Shown here piece after piece: positions 37,747-46,371 of a stretch of 64,000 nucleotides of DNA. The position numbers were made by a program, and so were the translations under genes. The stretch spans positions 62,001 to 126,000 of the forward strand of contig NZ_JAKCFB010000012.1 of the NCBI RefSeq assembly GCF_024198235.1, given 5' to 3'. The notes under the pieces were generated by a model, which was not told the origin of the DNA, ran no database searches, and saw only the letters and a list, made by a program, of their open reading frames with translations. Each line of letters starts with the position of its first letter. Positions within the stretch are counted from its first letter, which is position 1. The stretch is from Myxococcus dinghuensis. Its GTDB lineage: Bacteria > Myxococcota > Myxococcia > Myxococcales > Myxococcaceae.

Positions 37747-38244
37747 CTACGGCTGGGTCGTCCCGGTGCCTGGGATGCCCGACTCGAGCAGCCGGGCGCC
37801 GATCTCCGCGATGGTGTGCCGGTCGCCCGTGCTGAGCGGGGCCACCGCCGCGTCCAGGCTGTGCATCGCGGCCACGTACGCCTCGTCATTGCCCATCCAC
37901 AGGGCCTGCTGGGCCTGGAGCGTGGCGGCCTTCACCTCGGCGACGGCGTTCTTGTCGGCGATCTTCTCGTCCACCTGCGTGATGAAGGATTGGGCATAGG
38001 TCTGCATCAGCCGCTGGACGTCCGCGTCGGACATCGCCACCGAGTTGCTGCCGGAGCACGAGGCGTTTCCCGTCCACCAGCTACACGAACACGAGCAACT
38101 GGTGCCGCTGGCGTTACAGGTGGTGCCGTTGTCGCAGGTGATGCTGCAACTGCAGTTGGCCGCTCCCTCCGAGGACATCGGGACCAGCGCGCTGGACACC
38201 AGCGCGAAAGCGGACACCACCGACCGCAGCATCGGGCTCTTCAT
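37747..38244 (-). CDS. Exported cysteine-rich protein, paralogue A
   Basis: A 165-residue exported protein. The signal peptide (MKSPMLRSVVSAFALVSSAL) is followed by a 45-residue cysteine-rich head: CSCSITC, then NGTTCNASGT, then SCSCSCSWWTGNASCSG, about ten cysteines. The remaining 100 residues are a cysteine-free helical tail (MSDADVQRLMQTYAQSFI, VKAATLQAQQALW) that reads like a membrane- or partner-contacting bundle. It is about 55% identical by eye to paralogue B, 229 bases upstream on the same strand. Family unknown. The start at 38244 has GAGG 8 bases upstream. A sigma54-type promoter at 38303-38319 is well placed. Confidence 0.75.
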   Translation of the reverse strand: MKSPMLRSVVSAFALVSSALVPMSSEGAANCSCSITCDNGTTCNASGTSCSCSCSWWTGNASCSGSNSVAMSDADVQRLMQTYAQSFITQVDEKIADKNAVAEVKAATLQAQQALWMGNDEAYVAAMHSLDAAVAPLSTGDRHTIAEIGARLLESGIPGTGTTQP

Positions 38245-38273
38245 GAGGCCATCCTCGAGAGAATGAACAGACA

Positions 38274-38290
38274 CCGCGAACAATTCGCGG
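38274..38290 (-). other. 5'-end mRNA hairpin of paralogue A
   Basis: On the minus strand CCGCGAA-TTG-TTCGCGG is a perfect 7-bp stem with a 3-base loop. From the sigma54-type boxes, transcription should start near 38293, which puts this hairpin at the very 5' end of the message. A counterpart stands at the same place before paralogue B. Confidence 0.5.
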
Positions 38291-38302
38291 CACGGGTAGG
38301 TC

Positions 38303-38319
38303 AAGCAGTCTCCATGCCA
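38303..38319 (-). promoter_or_regulatory. Sigma54-type -24/-12 promoter of paralogue A
   Basis: The minus strand reads TGGCATGGAGACTGCTT, with GG (38318-38317) and GC (38306-38305) exactly 10 bases apart, as sigma54 promoters require. The same 17 bases, with two changes, occur at the equivalent place before paralogue B. Confidence 0.6.
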
Positions 38320-38472
38320 GCCATGCTTCAAACCCTATCGTCAGGACGCCTCGTCTTGGCCGCCGCATGGGTAGCGCTCCAAGTCACAGGTGCCACTCCG
38401 TTGTAGCGGGAGAGGCCACAGCGGAGCGCTGATGTCATTCGAAACCCATGCGGTCGTCGAACCTACCCGAGC

Positions 38473-38967
38473 CTACTGTTGCTCGGGCTCCGCGGGTGCC
38501 CCGGTGGCGAGCAGTTCGGCGGCAATCTCCGCGATGATGTCCCGGTCGCTCGTGCTGAGCGTGTCCACCGTCGCCTCCAGGGCAAGCATCGCGGCCTGAT
38601 AGGCCTCGTCGTCTTCGAACAGCAGGGCATTCTTTGCCTGGAGGACGGCGGTCCTCACTTCCGCGGCCGCGATCTTGTCGCTGAGCCTCTCGTTCACTCG
38701 ATCGATGAAGGTCCCGGGGTAGGTCCGCACGAGCCGGGGGACGTCCAACTCGCTCAGCCCTCTGGATGCGGTACCCGAGCATTTGGCATTGCCCGTCCAC
38801 CAGCTACAGGAACAGGAGCAAGAATCCCCACCGGCGCCACATTTCGTGCCATTGGGGCAGGTGATGGAGCATGTACAGGCGGGCGCGCCCTCCGCGGACA
38901 TCGGGAGCAGGGCGCTGGACGCCAGCGCGAACGCGGACACCACCGACCACAGCATCGGATTCTTCAA
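38473..38967 (-). CDS. Exported cysteine-rich protein, paralogue B
   Basis: A 164-residue paralogue of the gene at 37747-38244, with the same layout: signal peptide (LKNPMLWSVVSAFALASSAL), a head with CTCSITC, NGTKCGAGGD and SCSCSCSWWTGNAKCSG, then a helical tail (LDVPRLVRTYPGTFIDRVNE). Every head cysteine is conserved between the two copies. The TTG at 38967 aligns with the ATG of paralogue A and has GAGAAGG just upstream, giving proteins of nearly equal length; a further TTG at 38982 and an ATG at 38958 are alternatives. The tail is more acidic than in A, suggesting divergence after duplication. Confidence 0.72.
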   Translation of the reverse strand: MKNPMLWSVVSAFALASSALLPMSAEGAPACTCSITCPNGTKCGAGGDSCSCSCSWWTGNAKCSGTASRGLSELDVPRLVRTYPGTFIDRVNERLSDKIAAAEVRTAVLQAKNALLFEDDEAYQAAMLALEATVDTLSTSDRDIIAEIAAELLATGAPAEPEQQ

Positions 38968-38991
38968 GGGGCCTTCTCGCAAGATGAACGA

Positions 38992-39012
38992 CGCCGAGAG
39001 TCATTCGCGGCG
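38992..39012 (-). other. 5'-end mRNA hairpin of paralogue B
   Basis: CGCCG (minus strand, 39012-39008) pairs with CGGCG (38996-38992), with further GA/TC pairs inside. The sequence differs from the hairpin before paralogue A but pairing is kept, and it again falls at the expected transcript start. Confidence 0.4.
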
Positions 39013-39021
39013 AGAGGACCA

Positions 39022-39038
39022 AAGCAGTCTCTGTGCCA
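39022..39038 (-). promoter_or_regulatory. Sigma54-type -24/-12 promoter of paralogue B
   Basis: The minus strand reads TGGCACAGAGACTGCTT, close to the full consensus TGGCAC-N5-TTGCW, with the GG and GC dinucleotides 10 bases apart. The expected start, about 39012, is 45 bases upstream of the TTG start codon. Confidence 0.65.
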
Positions 39039-39178
39039 GCCGTGCCCCAATCCCTACCACCACGGCGGCCCCGCGCTGTCTTCTACCCCGGTAGCGCTTC
39101 CGGACACAGAATCCGCGACGTTGTAGCCCTGGGGGTTACGCTGGGCGCAGTGGAATCCCAGACAGAGGTTCCGCCGTC

Positions 39179-40240
39179 TCAACGGAGCAGCGGTGACGGG
39201 CTCCGCGTCGACGCGGTGGGGGCTGGTTCCGGGGCTCGGGCGGGGCGGCTGCTGGCGGTGGGGTGCTGGGGTCGCCAGCTCACGAGGAAGCGCAGATAGG
39301 GGGCTGGCTTCGTCGAGCCCGGGAGGTCGGGGTAGATGCGCTCCCGCTCCGAGTCGAGCAGGGCGTAGTCGTTGATGAAATCGAGCCCTCCGGAGGCGCT
39401 CAGCCACACGTTGCTGGACCCCAGCCGGAGGTTGGCCACCGGGCCGACGCGCAGCTCCGTCTGGCTCACGTAGCGCACGCCCGCCGTCGAGTCGGTGTCG
39501 GGCAGGTCCGCGCGGAAGACCTGTCGCTCGAACGCGGCGGTGAGTCCCAGCTCCAGGTTGTTGCCCACCTTCCGGAGCAGCGTGGTGCGTGGCGCGCCGA
39601 GCTCCAGGATGTACGGGTCCACGCGATAGGAGAAGCCCACGATGGGGAAGACGGGAATCTTCTCGAACGGGTACTGCGCCGCCAGGCCCAGCGTCAGCGT
39701 CTTCCTCGGGTCCCCACCCAGGAAGTAGCTGCCCATGGCGATACCCGTCCACGCGATGTCCCGCTGGGCGTCGAACTCCTTGAAGCCCTTGGAGAAGTCC
39801 GGGCGGATGTTCGTGGTGATTCCGGTCAGGAGCAGCGCCCGAGTCGAGATCGGGGTCAGCAGGGAGAGCCCGAGCTGGAAGCGGTGGACGTTGCCGGTCT
39901 TCTCGACGTCCTCCGTCTGCAGCGGCGCGGTGCGGCGCTCCATGCCCATCCATCGCGTCTCGAAACCCAGGCTGGGGATGAGCTTGAGCTTCCCCAGCGA
40001 CACCACGGGGATGAAGGGCCGGACGTCGAGGCGGAGCTGCTCCTTCAGCTTTCCGCCCTGCGAGCCGATCTCCGTCCCCCGAGTCCAGGTGAAGCCCACG
40101 TAGGCGCGGTCCAGCGTGTTCTGCGCGCTGGCGATGCCTGACGTCAGCAGGGCGAGGGTGAAGACGGTGGCGCGGGTCGTGGTCCGGAGCGTCCTGGATG
40201 AGTCGCGCTCGGCGTGAACGGAGAAGTGGAGGTCGGGCAT
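39179..40240 (-). CDS. Outer-membrane beta-barrel-like protein (DUF6268 type)
   Basis: A 353-residue protein. After a signal peptide (TRATVFTLALLTSGIASAQ, about residues 20-40) the sequence is a series of alternating amphipathic strands (YVGFTWTRGTEIGSQGG, LKLIPSLGFETRWMGME, RFQLGLSLLTPISTRALLLTG, YILELGAPRTTLLRK) ending in YLRFLVSW plus a Pro/Ala-rich tail. This fits the DUF6268 outer-membrane family. The ATG at 40240 leaves a long n-region and a weak ribosome site, so the true start may be further in. It stands between the cysteine-rich pair and the RND operon. Role unknown. Confidence 0.72.
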   Translation of the reverse strand: MPDLHFSVHAERDSSRTLRTTTRATVFTLALLTSGIASAQNTLDRAYVGFTWTRGTEIGSQGGKLKEQLRLDVRPFIPVVSLGKLKLIPSLGFETRWMGMERRTAPLQTEDVEKTGNVHRFQLGLSLLTPISTRALLLTGITTNIRPDFSKGFKEFDAQRDIAWTGIAMGSYFLGGDPRKTLTLGLAAQYPFEKIPVFPIVGFSYRVDPYILELGAPRTTLLRKVGNNLELGLTAAFERQVFRADLPDTDSTAGVRYVSQTELRVGPVANLRLGSSNVWLSASGGLDFINDYALLDSERERIYPDLPGSTKPAPYLRFLVSWRPQHPTASSRPARAPEPAPTASTRSPSPLLR

Positions 40241-40353
40241 GGCGCGGGCGGCCTTTGCAGGGGGGCGTGGAGCGGAGGGTGGGGTTGCGAGACGCGGGTG
40301 GGCCGGCCTTCCGCCGCGAGGTTCGTGTCGAGGTCGATATGCGTCGACCCGGG

Positions 40354-40551
40354 TCAACGCGCTCTGGGCGCGCGGGGAGCCTTGCGTCGACGCGCGATGG
40401 CTCCGGGCCGGGGGACGGTGGGCTTGGGGGCCTTCGCGCGTCGGCGGGACGGAGGAGGGTGACGGGGACGCCCCCCGTCCCCGGTGGTCTTTCCTGCGTC
40501 CGGGCCCGCCCCCTGGGGCAAGACCATGTACATGGCGAACAGGATGAACAT
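40354..40551 (-). CDS. Possible small basic protein downstream of the RND pump
   Basis: A 65-residue frame with a hydrophobic start (MFILFAMYMVLPQG) and a very basic Pro/Arg tail (PPPSRRRAKAPKPTVPRPG). GGAGG lies 9 bases before the ATG at 40551, and the frame begins 35 bases after the pump's stop on the same strand. There is no homology I can name, and in GC-rich DNA such a frame can arise by chance. Confidence 0.3.
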   Translation of the reverse strand: MFILFAMYMVLPQGAGPDAGKTTGDGGRPRHPPPSRRRAKAPKPTVPRPGAIARRRKAPRAPRAR

Positions 40552-40586
40552 GACGGTCGGCCTCCGGGGACGGGGTTCTCGGTTCG

Positions 40587-43500
40587 TCAGCTCCCGCTCG
40601 ACGAGGCGGAAGGCTCCACGGGCAGGGGCTCCGGGCGGTCGAGGTGGATCAGCTCTCCCTCGCCCCGGTCCACGACGGCCCGGTTCGCCCGGCGACGGCG
40701 CCACCACTCCACGGCGTCGTCCAGCAGCGAGTACAGGACGGGGGTGGCCAGCAGGGTGAGCAGCAGTGAGAGCGTCTGTCCGCCCACGACGATGCCCGCG
40801 GTGGCGCGGTTGATGCCCGCGCCGATGCCCTTGGAGGTGACGAGCGGCACCATGCCCGCGACGAACGCGATGGTCGTCATCAGGATGGGGCGCAGTCGGT
40901 CGCGGTTGGCCTCCAGGATGGCCTCGGCCCGAGCCATCCCCTTCGCGCGCAGGTTGTTGGTGTGGTCCACCTGGAGGATGGAGTTCTTCTTCACCACGCC
41001 GAAGAGCACCAGCAGGCCGAGCGCGGACTGGAGGTTGAACGTCTGCCCGAAGATGAGCAGCGACAGCAGCGCGAACGGCACGGTGAGTGGCAGGCAGAAG
41101 AGGATGGTGAAGGGGTGGATCCAGCTCTCGAACTGGGCCGCCAGGATGAGGTACATGAAGATGAAGGACAGGGCGAACGCCGTCATGAACGACACCATGG
41201 TGCGCCCCATCTCACGGGACTGCCCGGTGGGCGCCGCCGAGTAGCCGGACGGGAGCTCCAGCGTCTTGACGATCTCCTCCAGGCGCTTGGACACCACGCT
41301 CTGTCCCACGCCGGGCTGGACGTTGGCGGCGACGGTGACCTGCCGGCGGCGGTTGAGCCGGGCGATTTCGGACGGGCCCGTCTCCTGGGTCAGCTCGACG
41401 ACGTCGCGCAGCGGCACCGTGCCGAGCCGGTTGGACGGCACCGTCATCCGCAGGAGGCGCTCCACGTGGTTCCGGTCGGACGCCTGGGCCCGCAGACGCA
41501 CGTCGTAGTCCTCGCCGCCGTCCTGGAACGTGGAGACGTCCATGCCGCCCACGAGCAGTCGCAGGGTGTTGGCGATGTCCGCCACCTGGACGCCCAGGTC
41601 CGCCGCCTTGTCGCGCAGCACGTGGACGCGCACCTCGGGCTTGCCCAGCACCATGCTGGAGTCCACGTCCGCGGCGCCGGGGAACTTCCGCAGCTCCTCG
41701 ACGATGCGCTGGCTGTACCCGCCCAGCATGTCCAGGTCCGGCCCGTTGAGGATGTACTGCACGGACTTGCTGGAGCCTCCGGAGAAGGCGCTCACGTCGG
41801 AGACGTCGATGCGCAGCTCCTTGGGCTGCTTGGAGATGATGTCGCGTCGGACGCGCGCCCCCAGCTCCTGCTGGCTCTGTGTCCGTTCGACGGGGTCCAC
41901 GAGCCGCACGTAGATGTTGGCCACGTTGGGCGTGCGCCGGGCGCCGTCACCGATGGTGGTCAGCGTGTGGGCGACGCCTGGAATCCGCCGCGTCTCCCGG
42001 GCGATGCGCTCGGCGACGATGAGGGTTGACTGGAGGCTGGTGCCCTCCGGGGTGCGGATGTTGATGGCGAAGTTCGCCTCGTCGTTGGGCGGCTGGAAGC
42101 TGACCGGGACGGCCTTGAAGATGGGGACACAGGAGCCCAGCGTCACCACGCACGCCACGACGACGAGCCAGCGATGGCGCATCACGTAGCGCAGCATCGC
42201 CATGTAGACGTCCTCGATGGGTTGGTAGAAGCGGTCCACGAGCTTCTGGAGCACCGTCTTCTTCGCGTGACCTCCCTCGGGAGCCGGGTCCAGCCACCGC
42301 GCCGCCAGCATGGGCGTCAGGGTGAAGGAGACGATGAGGGACACGCCGATGGCGTAGGCCATGGTGAGGCCGAAGCCCTTGAGGAACCGGCCGACGATGC
42401 CCGTCATGAAGGCCACGGGGATGAACACCGCCATGAGGCTCAGCGTGGTGGCGAGCACCGCGAGGCCGATGTCCCGCGTGGCGAGGATGGCGGCGGGGAA
42501 GGGCTTGAGCTTCTTCTCCTCGATGAAGCGGACGATGTTCTCCAGCACCACGATGGCGTCGTCGATGACGATGCCCACCGCCAGGGCCAGGGCCAGCAGG
42601 GTGATGATGTTGAGCGTGAAGCCCTGCAGCCACATCAGGGCGAACGTCCCGATGATGGAGATGGGGATGGCGAGCGCCGCGATGAGCGTGGAGCGCACGT
42701 TGCCCAGGAAGAGCAGCACCACGAGCGCGGAGAAGAGCGCGCCGAGCACCAGGTGCTCCGTCACGGAGTGGACCTGCGTCTGGATGGTGCCGGACGTGTC
42801 CCGCACCACGTCGAGCGTGTATCCCTGGGGCAGGAGCTTGCGGACGCGGTCGATCCGCCCGCGCACCGCCTTCACCACCGCGACGGTGTTCTCGCCGCTC
42901 TGCTTGCGCACCGTCAGCACGACGGTGGATTCGCCGTCCAGGCGCGCCGCCGTCTGCTCCTCCACCTCGCCGTCCTCGACGCGGGCGACGTCCCGGATGC
43001 GGACGGGGCGACCCTCCACGTTGCGGATGACGATGCGGCCGAGCGCCTCGACGGACTCGACGCGCCCCTGCACGCGCAGGCTCAGGTCCTTGGGTCCCGT
43101 TTGCAGCGTCCCGCCGGGGGCCTCCAGGTTCTGCGCGGCCAGGGCGCGCTGGACGTCCGCCGCGGTGACGCCGAAGGCGCGCAGCGCCTCGCTCTCCAGC
43201 CACACGTTGACCTGCCGGTCGCGCCCGCCGACGACGGCCACCTCGCCCACGCCGGAGACGTTCTCGATCTCCCGCTTGAGGCGCTTGTCGGCCAGCTCGG
43301 TGGTGTCGCGCAGCGACGCGCCCGGCGGGCTCTTCAGCGCGATGTAGAGGACGGGGCTGGCATCCGGGTCCATCTTGGTGATGACGGGCTGGTCGATGCC
43401 GGTGGGGAGGTCGTTGAGGACGACGGAGACGTGGTCGCGCACGTCCTGGGCGGCCACGTCGATGTCCTTCTCGAGCGTGAAGTTGATGATGACCTGGCTC

Positions 43501-43766
43501 ACGCCGTCGCTGGAGACGGAGCGCAGCTCATCGATGCCGGAGATGGTGTTGACGGCCTCTTCGATCTTCTCGGTGATCTCCGTCTCGACGACCTCGGGCG
43601 AGGCGCCGTCCAGGCGGGTGGTGACGGTGATGACGGGGACGTCGACCTTGGGGAAGGCGTCCACGCCCAGGTTGGCGTAGCCGGCGATGCCGACGACGAC
43701 GATGGCGATCATCAGCACCGACGCGAAGACGGCGCGTCGGACGGCGAGGTTGGCGAGCCATTGCAT
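40587..43766 (-). CDS. RND efflux pump inner-membrane subunit (AcrB/HAE1 family)
   Basis: A 1059-residue RND transporter. Twelve membrane helices are expected in two sets: helix 1 at residues 10-30 followed by the porter domain (ITVTTRLDGASPEVVETEIT), and helices 2-6 from about 340 (VLFLGNVRSTLIAALAIPIS, GIVIDDAIVVLENI with the proton-relay Asp pair). The second half repeats the plan (AFALSFIFMYLILAAQFES). The C-terminal tail is basic. It exports drugs, lipids or secondary metabolites by proton antiport, together with the adaptor and channel encoded directly upstream. The hydrophobic relay residues suggest the multidrug (HAE) rather than heavy-metal branch. Confidence 0.94.
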   Translation of the reverse strand: MQWLANLAVRRAVFASVLMIAIVVVGIAGYANLGVDAFPKVDVPVITVTTRLDGASPEVVETEITEKIEEAVNTISGIDELRSVSSDGVSQVIINFTLEKDIDVAAQDVRDHVSVVLNDLPTGIDQPVITKMDPDASPVLYIALKSPPGASLRDTTELADKRLKREIENVSGVGEVAVVGGRDRQVNVWLESEALRAFGVTAADVQRALAAQNLEAPGGTLQTGPKDLSLRVQGRVESVEALGRIVIRNVEGRPVRIRDVARVEDGEVEEQTAARLDGESTVVLTVRKQSGENTVAVVKAVRGRIDRVRKLLPQGYTLDVVRDTSGTIQTQVHSVTEHLVLGALFSALVVLLFLGNVRSTLIAALAIPISIIGTFALMWLQGFTLNIITLLALALAVGIVIDDAIVVLENIVRFIEEKKLKPFPAAILATRDIGLAVLATTLSLMAVFIPVAFMTGIVGRFLKGFGLTMAYAIGVSLIVSFTLTPMLAARWLDPAPEGGHAKKTVLQKLVDRFYQPIEDVYMAMLRYVMRHRWLVVVACVVTLGSCVPIFKAVPVSFQPPNDEANFAINIRTPEGTSLQSTLIVAERIARETRRIPGVAHTLTTIGDGARRTPNVANIYVRLVDPVERTQSQQELGARVRRDIISKQPKELRIDVSDVSAFSGGSSKSVQYILNGPDLDMLGGYSQRIVEELRKFPGAADVDSSMVLGKPEVRVHVLRDKAADLGVQVADIANTLRLLVGGMDVSTFQDGGEDYDVRLRAQASDRNHVERLLRMTVPSNRLGTVPLRDVVELTQETGPSEIARLNRRRQVTVAANVQPGVGQSVVSKRLEEIVKTLELPSGYSAAPTGQSREMGRTMVSFMTAFALSFIFMYLILAAQFESWIHPFTILFCLPLTVPFALLSLLIFGQTFNLQSALGLLVLFGVVKKNSILQVDHTNNLRAKGMARAEAILEANRDRLRPILMTTIAFVAGMVPLVTSKGIGAGINRATAGIVVGGQTLSLLLTLLATPVLYSLLDDAVEWWRRRRANRAVVDRGEGELIHLDRPEPLPVEPSASSSGS

Positions 43767-43808
43767 GCGGGAAGGTCCTCGGTGGAGAGCGGGGGAGGGG
43801 GCTCGCGG

Positions 43809-44873
43809 TCAGTTGACCGGCGTGCCGTCCTTCACCTGGGGGCCGGGTTGACTGACGACGCGCTCGCCGGGCTTCACGCCCTCGACGACCGCGACGCGAC
43901 CATCACGCTCGGGGCCCGTCTGGACGACGCGCTCCTCGATGTGCCCCTCCACCACCGTGAAGAGGCGCGTGGTCTCTCCGTCCACGACGAGGGTGGCCTT
44001 GGGAACGGAGGGCAGCGCGTGCTCGGTGAGCTGCAGGTGCGCGGTGGCGAACATGCCGGGGCGCAGCTTGCGGTCCGGGTTGTCCACCACGGCCTCCACC
44101 ACGAGGTCGCGGCTGTCGGCGCGAACGGTGGGGCCGATGTACTTCACCGTCCCGGTGAAGACCTGACGGGGGAACGCGGACACGTCGAAGGCCACCTGCT
44201 GGCCCTCCTGGATCTGCTGGATGTCGGCCTCGCCCACCAGGAGCTGGATGCGCAGCGGGTCCAGCTCCACGACGTGGGCCACCTTGGAGTTGGGCTGCAC
44301 GTACTCACCGACGCTGACGGAGCGCTCGTCGACCATGCCCGCGAAGGGGGCGCGGACGATGGCATCACCGAGCGTCTTCTGCGCCAGCTCCACCCGGGCG
44401 CGCGCGGCCTCGGCGGTGCCGGTGGAGGCCTTGCACTGGGAGGAGATCTTCTCCCACTCGTCGCGGCTGATGGCGCCCTTGTCGAGCAGCTTCTGGTAGC
44501 GCTCGCACTGGGACCTGGCCAGCTCCTGCTGCGCCTGGGCGTTGCCCAGGTTGGCCCGCGCCTCGGCCTGGGACAGCACGGCGTTGCGCGTGTCGAGCTG
44601 GACCAGGGGCTGACCGGCCTTCACGAAGGTGCCGCGCTCGACGAAGGTCTTGATGACGACGCCGGAGGCGTTGGCCGCCACGTCCGACTTCTGGTTGGAC
44701 ACGAGCGAGCCCGTCAAGGGGAGCGCCCGGGGCATCGGGTGGGCCTCGACGGTGACGGTGTCGACGTGGATGGCGGGAGGGGGCGGGGCGGCGGCGGGCT
44801 CGGCCTCCTGGCGGGAGCAGGCGGACAGCGACAGCAAGAGGAGCGCGCAAGGCGTGGACGCGGAGGTCTTCAT
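43809..44873 (-). CDS. RND periplasmic adaptor (membrane fusion protein)
   Basis: A 354-residue lipoprotein adaptor. The lipobox is LSLSAC, so it is anchored to the inner membrane by lipid. It has the barrel-sandwich half motif GVVIKTFVERGTFVKAGQPLVQLD (split around the helical hairpin of about 95-175), the second lipoyl half IVRAPFAGMVDERSVSVGEYV, the beta-barrel domain (IQLLVGEADIQQIQEGQ) and the membrane-proximal domain (LRPGMFATAHL). It links pump and channel. It follows the channel gene by 14 bases and precedes the pump gene by 42, so the three are one operon. Confidence 0.93.
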   Translation of the reverse strand: MKTSASTPCALLLLSLSACSRQEAEPAAAPPPPAIHVDTVTVEAHPMPRALPLTGSLVSNQKSDVAANASGVVIKTFVERGTFVKAGQPLVQLDTRNAVLSQAEARANLGNAQAQQELARSQCERYQKLLDKGAISRDEWEKISSQCKASTGTAEAARARVELAQKTLGDAIVRAPFAGMVDERSVSVGEYVQPNSKVAHVVELDPLRIQLLVGEADIQQIQEGQQVAFDVSAFPRQVFTGTVKYIGPTVRADSRDLVVEAVVDNPDRKLRPGMFATAHLQLTEHALPSVPKATLVVDGETTRLFTVVEGHIEERVVQTGPERDGRVAVVEGVKPGERVVSQPGPQVKDGTPVN

Positions 44874-44887
44874 GAGGGGGCTCGGAT

Positions 44888-46228
44888 TCAGGTGTCGGAG
44901 GGAGTGGAGGGCGAGAACGGGTCCTTGCCGGCGGCGATGCGGAGCTGGGCGCGCGCGTTGGCCAGCTCGGCGTCGGCCTGGATGCGGGAGACCTCGGCGC
45001 TGAAGGCATCGCGCTGGGCCTGGAGCAGGTCGAGCTGGGTGGCGGCGCCGACCTGGTAGCGGTCCAGGGCCAGCTCCGAGGCGTGGTTCGTCGCCTGCAC
45101 CTGGGCGCGCGCCGAGCGGCTCTTCGCGATGTTGGCGGAGACCTGGCTCCACGCGCGGTGGATGCCGTCGGACGCGCTCCGACGGGTGCGCTCCTCGCGG
45201 GCCCGGGCCACCGCGAGCGCCGCGTCCTGGCTCTTCATGCTGGCGAAGGTGGTGTAGTCGAGCATCCAGTTCAGGGAGAGCCCCGCCGTGTAGGACGCCT
45301 TGTTCCCGGCGAAGCCCGCGGCGTTGGTGATGCGCTCCGTCACGTTGCCGGACAGGGTGGGCAGGAGCGTGAGGCGTTGCGCGCGGGCCTGCTGCGCGGC
45401 GGCGCGTGTGTTGGCCTGGGCCGCGGCCAGCGAGGGCAGCTCCAGCTCCGGGGTCGCGAACGTCTCCAGCCCGGGCTCGGGGTGCAGGTCGTCCTGGATG
45501 GGCCCCACGGGGGCGTCCAGCTCCGGGGCGAGCCCCGACATCGATTCCAGGGAGCGGGCGGAGAGGGAGAGGGACAGCTCGGACGAGGCGAGCTGCTGGA
45601 CCTGTCGCTCCACCTCCGCGCGGGCGCGGTCCACCTCGAGCGACGAGGCGGTGCCCGCCTCCTGGCGGTCCTCGGTGAGCGTCAGGCTCGCGCGGGCCAC
45701 GTCGAGCGCCTGTCGCGAGGCCTCCACGAGCGCCGCGTTGGCGACGAGCTGGTAGTAGCCCTGCACCACGTTGGCCTCGACCTGGAGGCGGGTGGCCTCG
45801 GCTTGATGCTCCGCCGCTCGAGCGCCGGTGCGCGCCGCGGAGATGCGCTGGAAGCGGGCGAGGTCCACCAGCGGCACGTTCAGGGTGATGACCGCGTCCA
45901 GCTGGTCCGAGGGCGTGAGGACGGCCCGGATGGGCGGCGCGTTGGGGTCGAGCTGGAGGTTGATCTCCGCGGTGGCCTGGTTGCGCGTGTAGGTGCCTCG
46001 CGCGGTGAGGTTGGGGAGCGCGCCCCCGAGCGCCACCTGCGCCTGCGCCTGCTGCTGCGCGGCGGTGGCGCGGGCCTCCTGGTTGTCAGGACTCCCCTCG
46101 CGCGCTGCGCGGACGAACGTCTCCAGGGGTTGGAGCGCCCACGCTCCTGGTGCGAGGCCCAGCACCGCCATCGCGAGGACCCTGATTATTGATTTTCCGC
46201 TCATTAATTCGGCGCGAAGAAGTGGCAT
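44888..46228 (-). CDS. TolC-family outer-membrane channel of the RND system
   Basis: A 446-residue outer-membrane factor. A signal peptide (SIIRVLAMAVLGLAPGAWA) is followed by the internally duplicated TolC fold of two long coiled-coil arms and barrel strands (QLDAVITLNVPLVDLARFQRI, ASYTAGLSLNWMLDY). The helical segments rich in Ala, Gln and Glu and the conserved YQVGAATQLDLLQAQRD near the end are typical. The ATG at 46228 and one at 46204 are both possible; neither has a good ribosome site. It is the first structural gene, 143 bases after a TetR gene on the same strand. Confidence 0.92.
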   Translation of the reverse strand: MPLLRAELMSGKSIIRVLAMAVLGLAPGAWALQPLETFVRAAREGSPDNQEARATAAQQQAQAQVALGGALPNLTARGTYTRNQATAEINLQLDPNAPPIRAVLTPSDQLDAVITLNVPLVDLARFQRISAARTGARAAEHQAEATRLQVEANVVQGYYQLVANAALVEASRQALDVARASLTLTEDRQEAGTASSLEVDRARAEVERQVQQLASSELSLSLSARSLESMSGLAPELDAPVGPIQDDLHPEPGLETFATPELELPSLAAAQANTRAAAQQARAQRLTLLPTLSGNVTERITNAAGFAGNKASYTAGLSLNWMLDYTTFASMKSQDAALAVARAREERTRRSASDGIHRAWSQVSANIAKSRSARAQVQATNHASELALDRYQVGAATQLDLLQAQRDAFSAEVSRIQADAELANARAQLRIAAGKDPFSPSTPSDT

Positions 46229-46371
46229 TCGAGGAAGTCTCGGTGTGTGAACGAGGAGAGCGGCCAGGTCAGGAGCGCATCCCGTGAGAGCCCCGGAATC
46301 GGTGATTTATTGAATGGGGACTCATTAATGGGGCGTGCGCGGGGGAGGTCTTGCGGTGAGGAGGGAGCGGG
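46229..46371 (-). promoter_or_regulatory. Spacer between tetR and the efflux genes
   Basis: This AT-rich spacer probably carries an operon promoter. An imperfect inverted repeat (ATTGAATG-GGGACT-CATTAAT) lies at 46309-46329, and CTCATTAAT recurs at 46200-46208 at the start of the channel gene. Either could be the TetR operator. Confidence 0.35.

Noticed and set aside
42174-45059. 961-residue open frame antisense to the RND pump and adaptor
   Set aside because: Covers the opposite strand of two clear efflux genes; rich in His/Asp/Val repeats from reversed codons.
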